Assembly: GCA_963717695.1 (NCBI GenBank)
Contig: CAVQWR010000008.1
Coordinates: 1-64,000 of the forward strand
Direction of reading: 5' to 3'
Origin: CAIWHR01 sp963717695
GTDB lineage: Bacteria > Pseudomonadota > Gammaproteobacteria > Burkholderiales > Casimicrobiaceae
Length of the DNA stretch: 64,000 nucleotides
Positions 42,706 to 51,079 of this stretch are shown in pieces. A program made the translations under genes and the position numbers. Position 1 is the stretch's first letter, and every line of letters begins with the position of its first letter. The notes below the pieces were generated by a model that had not been told where the DNA came from, did no database searches, and was given only the letters and a program-made list of their open reading frames with translations.

Positions 42706-43749
42706 ATGTTCTACGTCCGCCCGGTCGAGCCCGACGATCTGCCCGCCGTGCTCGGGCTGTCCGAGCGCACCGGGCACGGACTCACCACGCTGCCCGCGAA
42801 CCGCGAGCGTCTCGCGTCCAGAATCGACCGGTCGGTCGCGTCGTTCGCCGGCACGGCGTCGCGCGCCGACGCGTGCTACGTGTTCGTGCTGGTCGATGCC
42901 GCCACGGCGCGCGTGGTCGGCATCGCCGCCATCGAGGCGGCCGTCGGCCTGAAGGAGCCCTGGTACAACTATCACGTCGGCACGCTGGTGCACGCGTCGC
43001 AGGCGCTCAAGGTCTACACCGCCGCACCCACGCTGTTCCTGTCGAACGACCATACGGGCCACACGGAGCTCTGCTCGCTGTTCCTCGATCAGGGCTACCG
43101 GCGCGGGCGCAACGGTCCGCTGCTCGCCAAGAGTCGACTCCTCTTCATCGCCGAATTCGCCGAGCGCTTCGCGCCCAAGGTGATCGCGGAGCTGCGCGGC
43201 AGGGTGGACGCCGACGGACGGAGCCCGTTCTGGGAGGGGCTGGGCCGGCATTTCTTCGCGATGGAATACACGACCGCCGATTACCTGACCGGCATCGGCC
43301 AGAAGTCGTTCATCGCCGAGCTGATGCCACGACACCCTGTCTACGTGAGCCTCCTCCCGGAATCGGCGCGCGCGGCCATCGGGGAAGTCCACGACGACAC
43401 GCGCGCCGCGCGCACGATGCTGGAGCAGGAAGGCTTTCGCTACGAGGGCTACGTCGACATCTTCGACGCGGGCCCCACCGTCGAGTGCTTTCGCGACAAC
43501 GTGCACGCCGTCCGCCAGAGCCAGGTGCTGAACGTCGCGCCCGGCGAGCGCGATCCGGTACCCGACAATCCGCCCGATGACATTCCGTGGCTCGTCACCA
43601 ACCGGCGCTTCGAGGACTTCCGCGCGATCATCGCTGCAGCGCCGCCGCGCATCGACCGCTTTCCGCTCCTTCCCTACGCGGCGAAAGTGCTGGCGCTTGC
43701 CGAAGGGGATCGCGTGCGCGCCGTCCCGCTCGCGCCGCGCGACCGCTAG
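42706..43749 (+). CDS. astA: Arginine N-succinyltransferase
   Basis: Intact, 347 residues. MFYVRPVEPDDLPAVLGLSE and TGHGLTTLPANRERL are the standard AstA start. HTGHTELCSLFLDQGYRRGR and FWEGLGRHFFAMEYTTADYL are diagnostic. It transfers succinyl from succinyl-CoA to the alpha amino group of arginine, the first step of arginine breakdown for nitrogen. It abuts astB with no gap (stop TAG then ATG). Confidence 0.96.
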   Translation: MFYVRPVEPDDLPAVLGLSERTGHGLTTLPANRERLASRIDRSVASFAGTASRADACYVFVLVDAATARVVGIAAIEAAVGLKEPWYNYHVGTLVHASQALKVYTAAPTLFLSNDHTGHTELCSLFLDQGYRRGRNGPLLAKSRLLFIAEFAERFAPKVIAELRGRVDADGRSPFWEGLGRHFFAMEYTTADYLTGIGQKSFIAELMPRHPVYVSLLPESARAAIGEVHDDTRAARTMLEQEGFRYEGYVDIFDAGPTVECFRDNVHAVRQSQVLNVAPGERDPVPDNPPDDIPWLVTNRRFEDFRAIIAAAPPRIDRFPLLPYAAKVLALAEGDRVRAVPLAPRDR

Positions 43750-45087
43750 ATGGAAATCAACTTCGACGGCATTCCCGGCCCGACGCACAACTATTCGGGT
43801 CTCGCCGAGGGCAACCTCGCGTCGGAGAAGCACGCGCAGCGCGTCGCCAATCCGCGCGCGGCGGCGCTGCAGGGACTGGCGAAGATGCGGGCACTCGCGG
43901 CGCGCGGGTATGCGCAGGCCGTGCTGCCCCCGCACGAGCGGCCCGCAGTCGCCACGCTGCGCGCGCTGGGCTTCACGGGCACGGATGCCGAGGTCATCAC
44001 CGCCGCCGGGCGCGACGCGCCGCGCGTGCTGGCCGCGTGCTCGTCCGCCGCCGCGATGTGGGTCGCCAACGCGGCGACGGTGAGCCCGTCGGCCGACACC
44101 CCGGACCAGCGCGTTCATTTCACGCCGGCGAATCTCGTCAGCCACTTCCACCGGTCGCTCGAGGCGCCGGTGACCACCCGGATTCTCCGCGCGATTTTTG
44201 CCGACGCGGGGCATTTCGTGGTGCACGATCCGCTGCCGGCGGCGCCACAGTTCGGCGACGAAGGCGCCGCCAATCACACGCGCTTCTTCGACACCGCCGG
44301 ACGCGGCGTCGAATTCTTCGTATACGGACGCGTCGCACTCGGCGAAGCCGCGGCCGCGGCCGCACCGCGGCGCTTTCCGGCGCGGCAGACGCTGGAAGCG
44401 TCCGCTGCGATCGCGCGGCGGCATGGGCTCGATCCGGCGCGGACCGTTTTCGCGCAGCAGCATCCGGACGCGATCGACGCCGGCGTATTCCACAACGACG
44501 TGATCGCCGTCGGGCATGCCGGCGTGCTTTTCTGTCACGAGCGCGCCTACGTCGATCAGCCGCGCGTGCTTGCCGAGCTCGCGGCCAAGGTCGGCGACGG
44601 CTTCGAGGCGATCGTCGTCGAGGAATCGGAAGTCGCGCTCGCCGATGCCGTGACGAGCTATCTCTTCAACAGCCAGTTGCTCTCACGCCCGGATGGGCGC
44701 CTGCTGCTCGTCGCGCCGGCGGAGTGCCGCGAGAATGCGCGCGTGCGTGCCTACCTCGACGCGCTGATCGCCGGCGACGGGCCGATCCGCGAAGTGCTGG
44801 TCTTCGATCTCAAGCAGAGCATGGAGAATGGCGGCGGCCCGGCGTGCCTGCGGCTGCGCGTGGCGCTCACCGATGCCGAACGCGCGGCGATCCGGGCCCG
44901 CGTGCTGCTCGACGATGCGCTCGCGGGCGATCTCGACGCGTGGATCCGCCGCAACTACCGCGACCGGCTCGCACCGGCCGACCTCGCGGATCCTTCGCTT
45001 CACGATGAATCGCAGCGCGCGCTCGATGAGCTCACCACGCTGCTGCGGCTGCCCGCCGTCTATCCATTCCAGCGCGCGGGCGCCTGA
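43750..45087 (+). CDS. astB: N-succinylarginine dihydrolase
   Basis: Intact, 445 residues. MEINFDGIPGPTHNYSGLAE, then GNLASEKHAQRVANPRAAAL, and QQHPDAIDAGVFHNDVIAVG with the active-site His. The nucleophilic Cys is in ENGGGPACLRLRVALTD near the C-terminus. It hydrolyses N-succinylarginine to N-succinylornithine, ammonia and CO2. The next pathway genes astD and astE do not follow; the next gene points the other way. Confidence 0.97.
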   Translation: MEINFDGIPGPTHNYSGLAEGNLASEKHAQRVANPRAAALQGLAKMRALAARGYAQAVLPPHERPAVATLRALGFTGTDAEVITAAGRDAPRVLAACSSAAAMWVANAATVSPSADTPDQRVHFTPANLVSHFHRSLEAPVTTRILRAIFADAGHFVVHDPLPAAPQFGDEGAANHTRFFDTAGRGVEFFVYGRVALGEAAAAAAPRRFPARQTLEASAAIARRHGLDPARTVFAQQHPDAIDAGVFHNDVIAVGHAGVLFCHERAYVDQPRVLAELAAKVGDGFEAIVVEESEVALADAVTSYLFNSQLLSRPDGRLLLVAPAECRENARVRAYLDALIAGDGPIREVLVFDLKQSMENGGGPACLRLRVALTDAERAAIRARVLLDDALAGDLDAWIRRNYRDRLAPADLADPSLHDESQRALDELTTLLRLPAVYPFQRAGA

Positions 45088-45126
45088 GCGCGCCACGGGT
45101 GCAGCCGCGCAGGCGCCGTCGCGCCC

Positions 45127-45576
45127 CTATTGCGCGACGCCGAGCGCCGACAGCGTCGAGCGGTCCGGCGCGCCCGTCTGGGCAACGCCCGCCGCCTGCT
45201 GGAAGCGCGTGAGCGCATCCTGCGTCGTGGGGCCCCACTGGCCGTCCACCGGACCCGCGTTGTAGCCCTTGTCGTTCAGCGCCTGCTGGACGTTTCGCAC
45301 CAGCGTCGGGTCGTAGCGGGGAGCCGACGGCGATGCGGACGACGCCACTTTATCGTCGGGGCCGCCCTTCGCCATCTCGTGCCCCGCATACGCGCCGCCG
45401 ACGCCGCCCACCACCGCGCCCACCGGGCCCGCCACCACTGCGCCAGCGACCGCACCGCCCGCGCCGCCCGCGACGGCCCCTTCCGTCGTATCCATTCTTT
45501 GCCAGGACGAGCAGCCTGCGCTCCCGGCGACGACCGCCGCGACGACCGCGGCCTTCAGCAAATGCATCGAGTTCAT
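45127..45576 (-). CDS. Lipoprotein with glycine-zipper and peptidoglycan-binding domain
   Basis: Intact, 149 residues. Signal with lipobox VVAGSAGC (Cys about residue 22). A glycine-zipper segment follows (EGAVAGGAGGAVAGAVVAGP then VGAVVGGVGGAYAGHEMAKG). The C-terminal 60 residues are a PG_binding_1 domain: LVRNVQQALNDKGYNAGPVD and WGPTTQDALTRFQQAAGV. ATG 45576 follows a GGAGG site. Likely an outer-membrane lipoprotein that touches the peptidoglycan. Converges on astB. Confidence 0.85.
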   Translation of the reverse strand: MNSMHLLKAAVVAAVVAGSAGCSSWQRMDTTEGAVAGGAGGAVAGAVVAGPVGAVVGGVGGAYAGHEMAKGGPDDKVASSASPSAPRYDPTLVRNVQQALNDKGYNAGPVDGQWGPTTQDALTRFQQAAGVAQTGAPDRSTLSALGVAQ

Positions 45577-45741
45577 CTGAACCTCCGTCCGTCGCGCCGC
45601 GATGCCGCGGCAATCGCAGCTGCGGCGGATCGGCGTCACCGCCTCACCGTCGCTGTTGCAACGATACGTCGGCCGCAGGGCGGCGCCGTCGGGAGGTCAC
45701 TGCAAATGGCGTAGGGAGATCGCCACGTCGGCGAGACGCGC

Positions 45742-46146
45742 TCAGTTGAATCGGCCGTTGCCGCCGCCGACGCTGAGGCGCCCTGCACCGAGCAACGCGA
45801 CGGCGATCGCCGCGAAGAAATACATCCCCTGCAGTTCGAGCGCCCATCCTCCGCTCTTCCCGAGCGTGAAGAGCTGACCCGAGTGGACCAGCGCCACCGC
45901 GACGACCATGTTGATCGCAACGATCAGTGCAGCCGGACGCGTCCACAGGCCGACAATCAGCAGCAGCGGCGCCAGCACTTCGCCCACATAGACGAGGTAG
46001 CCCAGGACCGGCGGCAGGCCGGTGTTCTCCATCAGCCCGAAGATGGACGCGGCGCCGGACGAGATCTTGCCGATCCCATGCAGCAACATGAGGCCGCCCA
46101 GCGTTACCCTGAGGATGAGCTTCCCGAAATCCGAGGCAGTCTGCAT
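45742..46146 (-). CDS. DoxX family membrane protein
   Basis: Intact, 134 residues, four hydrophobic segments. LILRVTLGGLMLLHGIGKIS at the start, GYLVYVGEVLAPLLLIVGLW in the second helix, and INMVVAVALVHSGQLFTLGK are the DoxX/YphA pattern. Inner membrane; the physiological role of this family is not settled (some members join oxidoreductase systems). Confidence 0.87.
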   Translation of the reverse strand: MQTASDFGKLILRVTLGGLMLLHGIGKISSGAASIFGLMENTGLPPVLGYLVYVGEVLAPLLLIVGLWTRPAALIVAINMVVAVALVHSGQLFTLGKSGGWALELQGMYFFAAIAVALLGAGRLSVGGGNGRFN

Positions 46147-46175
46147 CGGCGCGTTCCGTTACGGGCGGCAAGTCA

Positions 46176-48420
46176 TCATTGACAGAGCGTTCCGCCGTTC
46201 GGGGCAAAGAGAAATCGCGTGATCGACTTCGTCTGGCTGACCGGCGCCGTCGACGGCGGAACCGTTACCGAATAGGCGAACGTCGCGCTGTCGCCGTCGG
46301 CGAACGCGAGCGTCGCCGTGCCGACCTGGGTCGCGCTCGCCTGCGCCGGGTTGAATGCGTCGAAGCGCGCGCCCGAGCTCTGGGACATCGGACCGGTATA
46401 GACGTTGCTCGTCCCCTGCCGCTGCACCAGTGCGGACAGCCACAGCGGCGTATGGTCCGCGTTGTACGTGTACCACGTCGCGAAGATGCTGTTGCCCTGC
46501 TGTGCGAGGTTGAGCCCCCAGCCCGGCTCAGCTGCCGTCCACCACAGATCCTGGTAGTTGGTCGCCGCGGCGAAGTTGGGCGTCGTCGCACTGTAGGTGC
46601 AGCTCACCTGCGGGCCGGTGGCGAGGTCGAAGCGGGTGATCGCCTTCGTCTGCGTCACGCCGTTCACCGTGTAGGCGAAGCTGCCGGTGTTGGCGTCGGT
46701 GAAGGTCAGCGTGCCGCTGCCGACCGCGCTCGACGCCACCGTGCCGGTGAAGTTGCTGAACGGCGGCCCGCTGCTCGCATTGATCGTGCCGGCATAGGCA
46801 TTGCCGGTCGGCGTCGTGCGCGCCGCCAGCATCGTCAGCCACCATGCCTTGCCGCTGGTGTCGTAGGTGTACCAGGTGGCGAAGATCTGGTCGCCCTGAT
46901 GCGCGAAGTTGATCCCCCAGCCCGATTCGGCGGCGTTCCACCACAGGCCCTGATAGTTCGGCGCCTGCGCGCCGCACCTGGCGTACCACGGGGTCTGGCC
47001 GGTCGCCGCATCCCAGGCCGAGCTCGCCGTCTGATCGAGGTTGTTGGGGCACAGGCTGGAACCGCCCGCCACCAGCGAGTTCGGCGACGGCACCGCCGGC
47101 ACCGGCCCCGTCAGGCTGTTGTTGTTGACGTAGAAGTAGCTCAGTTTCGCGAGTCCGGTCAGCGCGGGGATCGTGCCGGTCAGCTGATTGGTGCTGACGT
47201 CGAACGCGCCGATATTGGTAAGTGCGCCGAGCTGGGGAATCGTGCCCGTCAGCTGATTGTCGTTGGCGTAGAAATAGACAAGTCCCGTGAGCCCGGTGAA
47301 ATCCGGCAGCGTCCCGGTGAGCTGATTGCGGCGCACCGAGAAATACGTGAGCCCCGTGAGTCCCGTCAGAGCGGGGGGCGCTCCGGTCAGCTGATTGTTG
47401 GCGACCGAGAAGTAGCGCAACGCGGTGAGGCCGGCCAGCGAAGGAATCGTACCGCTCAGCTGGTTGTTGTTCGCGTAGAAGTCGGAAAGCTTCGTCGCGC
47501 CGGCGAGCGCGGGGATCGCGCCGGTCAGCTGGTTGGTGCTGACCGAGAAATACGTGAGGTTCGTGTTGGTGCTGAGGTCGGGAGGCTTCCGGTCAGCTGG
47601 TTCATGCTCGCGTCGAATACGTTGAGGTTCGTGAGTCCGGCGAGCGCCGGAGGCGAGCCCGCTCAGCTTGTTGTCGTTCACGTAGAAGTAGATGAGGTTG
47701 GCAAGACCCGTCAGCGCGGGGAGGTGCCCGTCAGCTTGTTGTGGCTCGCGTAGAAATAGATGAGGCTGGTCGCACCGGAGATCGAGGACATCGTGCCATC
47801 GAGCTGGTTGTGCACGACCGAGAAGTACGTCAGCGCCGTGAAGGCCGTCGAAGGCCGGGAGTCGAGCCCGTCAGCTGTTGTTGCTGAGGCTGAGCGCGCC
47901 GAGCTTGGTGAGTCCGGTGAGCGCCGGGATCGGGCCCGTCAGCTGGTTGCTGTTGAGATAGAAGGTGGTACGAGGCTCGTAAGGCCGGCCAGCGACGGGA
48001 ATGGACGCCGGTCAGCTGGTTGTTGTTGGCGTAGAAGCTGGAAAGACTCGTGAGGCCGGCGAGCGAGGGAAGCGTGCCGGTGAGCTGGTTGCTGTTGACG
48101 AAGAAATAGGTGAGGTTGGTGAGATTGGCCAGATCCGCGGGCAGCGTGCCGCTCAGATTGTTGCCGGGGAGATTGATGGCCGTCACCGACGATCCCGAGC
48201 CATTGCACGTGACGCCGTACCACGAGCATTCGCTGCCGGCGGCGCCGTTCCAGTTCGTGCTGACGCTCCACGTCGCGCCGTGGGTGCTCGTGTAGAGGTT
48301 GAGCAGCGTCGCGCGCTCGGTTGCGGAGATGGCGGCTTCGGCGCTGCCCGCGCCGAGCGCAAGGAGCAGGATCGAGCCGACGACGGAGACGAAACGGTGC
48401 TGCCGTGATGCGATTTTCAT
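46176..48420 (-). CDS. Secreted protein with plant-type leucine-rich repeats and duplicated C-terminal domain (frameshifted)
   Basis: About 745 residues. A signal peptide (VVGSILLLALGAGSAEA) precedes an N-cap like the plant LRRNT_2: ERATLLNLYTSTHGATWSVS then CSWYGVTCNGSG. Then come 23-residue repeats of the L-x-x-L-x-x-N-x-L-x-G-x-I/L-P type, for example LSDFYANNNQLSGTIPSLAG. At least seven lie between 47040 and 47570; more before that are broken by several shifts at 47575-48010. The C-terminal 300 residues hold two copies of a domain beginning NYQGLWWNAAESGWGINFAH and NYQDLWWTAAEPGWGLNLAQ. Exported, possibly surface-bound; function unknown. Confidence 0.82.
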
Positions 48421-48640
48421 GGGCGACGAACGCTCTGGTGGGACGTGATCGGGAACCGGCGTGTTGCGCAGCCGCGTGGACGCGAGGCGGCCGGCACGGC
48501 GAATGGGATCCTGCAGGGGAAAATCATCCCGGATTGTATCGCGGGCGCTGCCCTCACGTCACGAGCAACGGCGCGTGCGCGCTGACACAATTTGCAATAC
48601 TTGGCACGCGAGGAATGCCGGCGCCGCGCCGCGCCGCTTG

Positions 48641-49378
48641 TCAGTCGATGTTCATGCCGCCGCAGGCCGCGGCGACGCGCGCGTATTCCTCGGGCGAGTC
48701 CACCGAGCGCTGACGTTCCTTGATGCGCTGCATGCCGTCGTGGAGCATCGGCTCGAGGTAGACGCCGAGGCGGTCGCGGATCGTGCGCTCCGCCTCGGCG
48801 CGATCATTTCCATAGAAAATCGTGTCGCCGAAATCGGCGGTCACCGCGGCCCGCAACTCGCGTGCGAGCAGTCCGATGAATTCGGAGTAGAGCGCCACGT
48901 GCTTGCGCTCGTGCTCCAGGATCACGGCCTCGCGGCACGCGTCGCCATGGTATTCACTTGCGACGTAGACGGTCATCGGCTTCATCGCGAGCGTGATCCG
49001 GATTGCCGGACGCACGCAGACGGGGCCGCCCCGCGACTGTTCGATCCCCTGCAGTTCAGTGAAGCTCTCGTAGCCGATCTGCGTCAGCGTGAGCCCGAGC
49101 GCGCGATCGAGCGCGCCCGCCTCCGGGCTGAGCGCCGTAAGCTCCCGATATGATTTTGCCGTGTCGATGTCGTAGCTGACCGGAGCCGTCGTGATGCTGA
49201 CTTTCGTTGGAGGCAGTTGCCGGGCGCAGACGCTTTCGAACGACACCAGTCCCGCACGCGCGGCGACCGTGGCCGCCTTGTCGCAGGCGCCCAGCAGCAC
49301 GGCCGCACACAGCGCCGCGATCGGCGCGCCGCATCGCGCGCCGCGCATGCCGTGCCCGCGCCGGCTGCGTCCGGTCAT
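48641..49378 (-). CDS. Putative lipoprotein with HExxH motif
   Basis: Intact, 245 residues. The N-terminal AALCAAVLLGACDKAA has a lipobox (LLGAC), so it is probably an exported lipoprotein. The core reads VSYDIDTAKSYRELTALSPE, then VCVRPAIRITLAMKPMTVYV, and AVILEHERKHVALYSEFIGL. HERKH is an HExxH zinc-site pattern, and an acidic Glu follows at +9 (SEF). This resembles DUF922-type secreted Zn-protease candidates; I cannot confirm the family. ATG 49378 overlaps the stop of the MFS gene (ATGA), so the two are coupled. Confidence 0.65.
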   Translation of the reverse strand: MTGRSRRGHGMRGARCGAPIAALCAAVLLGACDKAATVAARAGLVSFESVCARQLPPTKVSITTAPVSYDIDTAKSYRELTALSPEAGALDRALGLTLTQIGYESFTELQGIEQSRGGPVCVRPAIRITLAMKPMTVYVASEYHGDACREAVILEHERKHVALYSEFIGLLARELRAAVTADFGDTIFYGNDRAEAERTIRDRLGVYLEPMLHDGMQRIKERQRSVDSPEEYARVAAACGGMNID

Positions 49379-50649
49379 TCGCCGACGACCGCCGGCAGCT
49401 TGTGATGGCGCCGCACCGGCGACCACGCGATCGCCGCCGCCACCAGCACGAGCCCGAGCGCACCGACCGTAAGGAGCGTCGCACGAAGGCCGATGATCGT
49501 TGCCAGCGCCCCGCCCGCGAGCGAGCCGAGCGGCGCCGCTGCTACCGTGAGAAAGCGCATCGTCGCGGTCATGCGTCCGAGCAGCCGGTCCGGCGTGATC
49601 GCCTGGCGCAGCGAAAGATAGTTGATGCCGAAGAGCACGGCGCCGAAGTCGAACATCAGCATCGCGAGGCCAAGCGCGATCGTCGCCACCCAGACCGGAC
49701 CCGACACGAGGCCGAACGCCTGCCAGCCGAGCGCCGTCAGCGTGAGGCCGTGCACGATCACCGGCCCGACACCGAAGCGCTCGGAAAGACGCTCGGCCAG
49801 CCCCGCCGCGAACACGCAGCCCAGGCCGCCGAACATGTAGGTGAGGCCGATGGCGCCCGGCGACAGCATGAGTTCGCGCGTCGCGAACAGGATCAGAACC
49901 GCGATCTGCATGTGATGCAGGATCTGCCAGAGGCCCGCGAGCCAGGCGAGCGCCAGCAGCGTCCGGTTGTTCCAGACGAGCTTCAGCCCCTCCTTGATCT
50001 CCTGCGTCACCGAGTCCGTCGTGCCCGGATGGACGACGTCGCGGTGCGCCTTCACGCGCCGGAGCATCAGCGCCGAGACGATGAACGTGCAGGCGTCGAG
50101 CGCGATCGCGAACGGCGCCGTGAGGAGCTGGATCAAAACTCCGGAGAGCCCCGGGCCGATCAGCGCGGCCGACGTCTCGCCGAGTGTGATCTTGGCGTTC
50201 GCCTCGACCAGCCGCCGGCGTCCCGCCATCTGCGCAAGCAGCACCTGGTAGGCCGCGCCGCCGACGACGTTCTGCACGCCGCAGAAGAAGCCGACGACGA
50301 AGAGGATATCGATCGACAGCACGTTGAAATATGCCGCCACGGGAATGGCGAGCAGCGCGACGCCGCGCCCGACGTTGCAGGCGATCACGATCGGCAAGCG
50401 GCGCACGCGGTCGATCAGCACACCGGCGTGCAGGCTGACGAGCGCGAAAGGCAGCGTCTCCAGCGCGACCAGCACGCCCATCTGCATCGGCGTCGCGTGC
50501 AGCAGCACCGCCGCCGTCAGCGGCAGCGCGAGGTTGGTGATCTGGGCGCCGAACGACGTGATCGTCAGCGACGTCCACAGCTTCATGAACTCCGGATTGC
50601 GCCAGAGCCCACGGAAGTTGCGGCGCAGTAATGCTCGTATGCGTGACAT
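49375..50649 (-). CDS. MFS transporter, EntS-like (MFS_3)
   Basis: Intact, 424 residues, about 12 membrane segments. WRNPEFMKLWTSLTITSFGA then QITNLALPLTAAVLLHATPM and HAGVLIDRVRRLPIVIACNV (loop 2-3 motif) are the MFS_3 pattern shared with the enterobactin exporter EntS and many macrolide-type efflux proteins. RQAITPDRLLGRMTATMRFL is also typical. Substrate unknown and no siderophore genes are nearby. Followed by a lipoprotein gene with overlapping start. Confidence 0.88.
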   Translation of the reverse strand: MSRIRALLRRNFRGLWRNPEFMKLWTSLTITSFGAQITNLALPLTAAVLLHATPMQMGVLVALETLPFALVSLHAGVLIDRVRRLPIVIACNVGRGVALLAIPVAAYFNVLSIDILFVVGFFCGVQNVVGGAAYQVLLAQMAGRRRLVEANAKITLGETSAALIGPGLSGVLIQLLTAPFAIALDACTFIVSALMLRRVKAHRDVVHPGTTDSVTQEIKEGLKLVWNNRTLLALAWLAGLWQILHHMQIAVLILFATRELMLSPGAIGLTYMFGGLGCVFAAGLAERLSERFGVGPVIVHGLTLTALGWQAFGLVSGPVWVATIALGLAMLMFDFGAVLFGINYLSLRQAITPDRLLGRMTATMRFLTVAAAPLGSLAGGALATIIGLRATLLTVGALGLVLVAAAIAWSPVRRHHKLPAVVGE

Positions 50650-51079
50650 GGTGTTGCCTGTTCACCGGCAAAGCCGGAATGCGCCGCAAAAAGGCGGCGA
50701 AGCGAAGCACGACAGGCGGGAACTGCGAGGATACCGGAGGTGTGCCTCCCGCCTGCTGCCCGGGCGGGGTCTCCGGCCGGACGTCTACCGCGGAATGCCG
50801 CGGCCGATCGGGAGCGAGGCGTCGCGATGCGCCATGCGCGGCAGTCGGCGATTCCGCCGGGTGCCGCCTGCGCGCACGCCCGCCGCGCCCGCGAATGCGG
50901 ACGGCGTCGAGTAAGTGAGGTGCGCGTTCTTCATGGGTGCTCGCGAAAAGGCTGACAAACGTTGATGGATGTCGCTTTCGAATGGATTTTACGCGGCGTG
51001 CGGAGGTTCGGCAACGCAAAGAGCGGTGCGACCGGCGGCGCCATTGCGTGGTGTCGCAATCGCGCAACGCTGCAATGCA
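50650..51079. other. Intergenic region, no gene seen
   Basis: 430 bp between the third solute-binding protein and the MFS gene, both on the minus strand. It must hold the MFS promoter. I see only short frames without ribosome binding sites or recognisable products. Confidence 0.45.

Noticed and set aside
50785..50935. Short minus-strand frame of about 50 codons starting near 50935
   Set aside because: No ribosome binding site, Arg/Ala-rich composition and no motif; probably chance.
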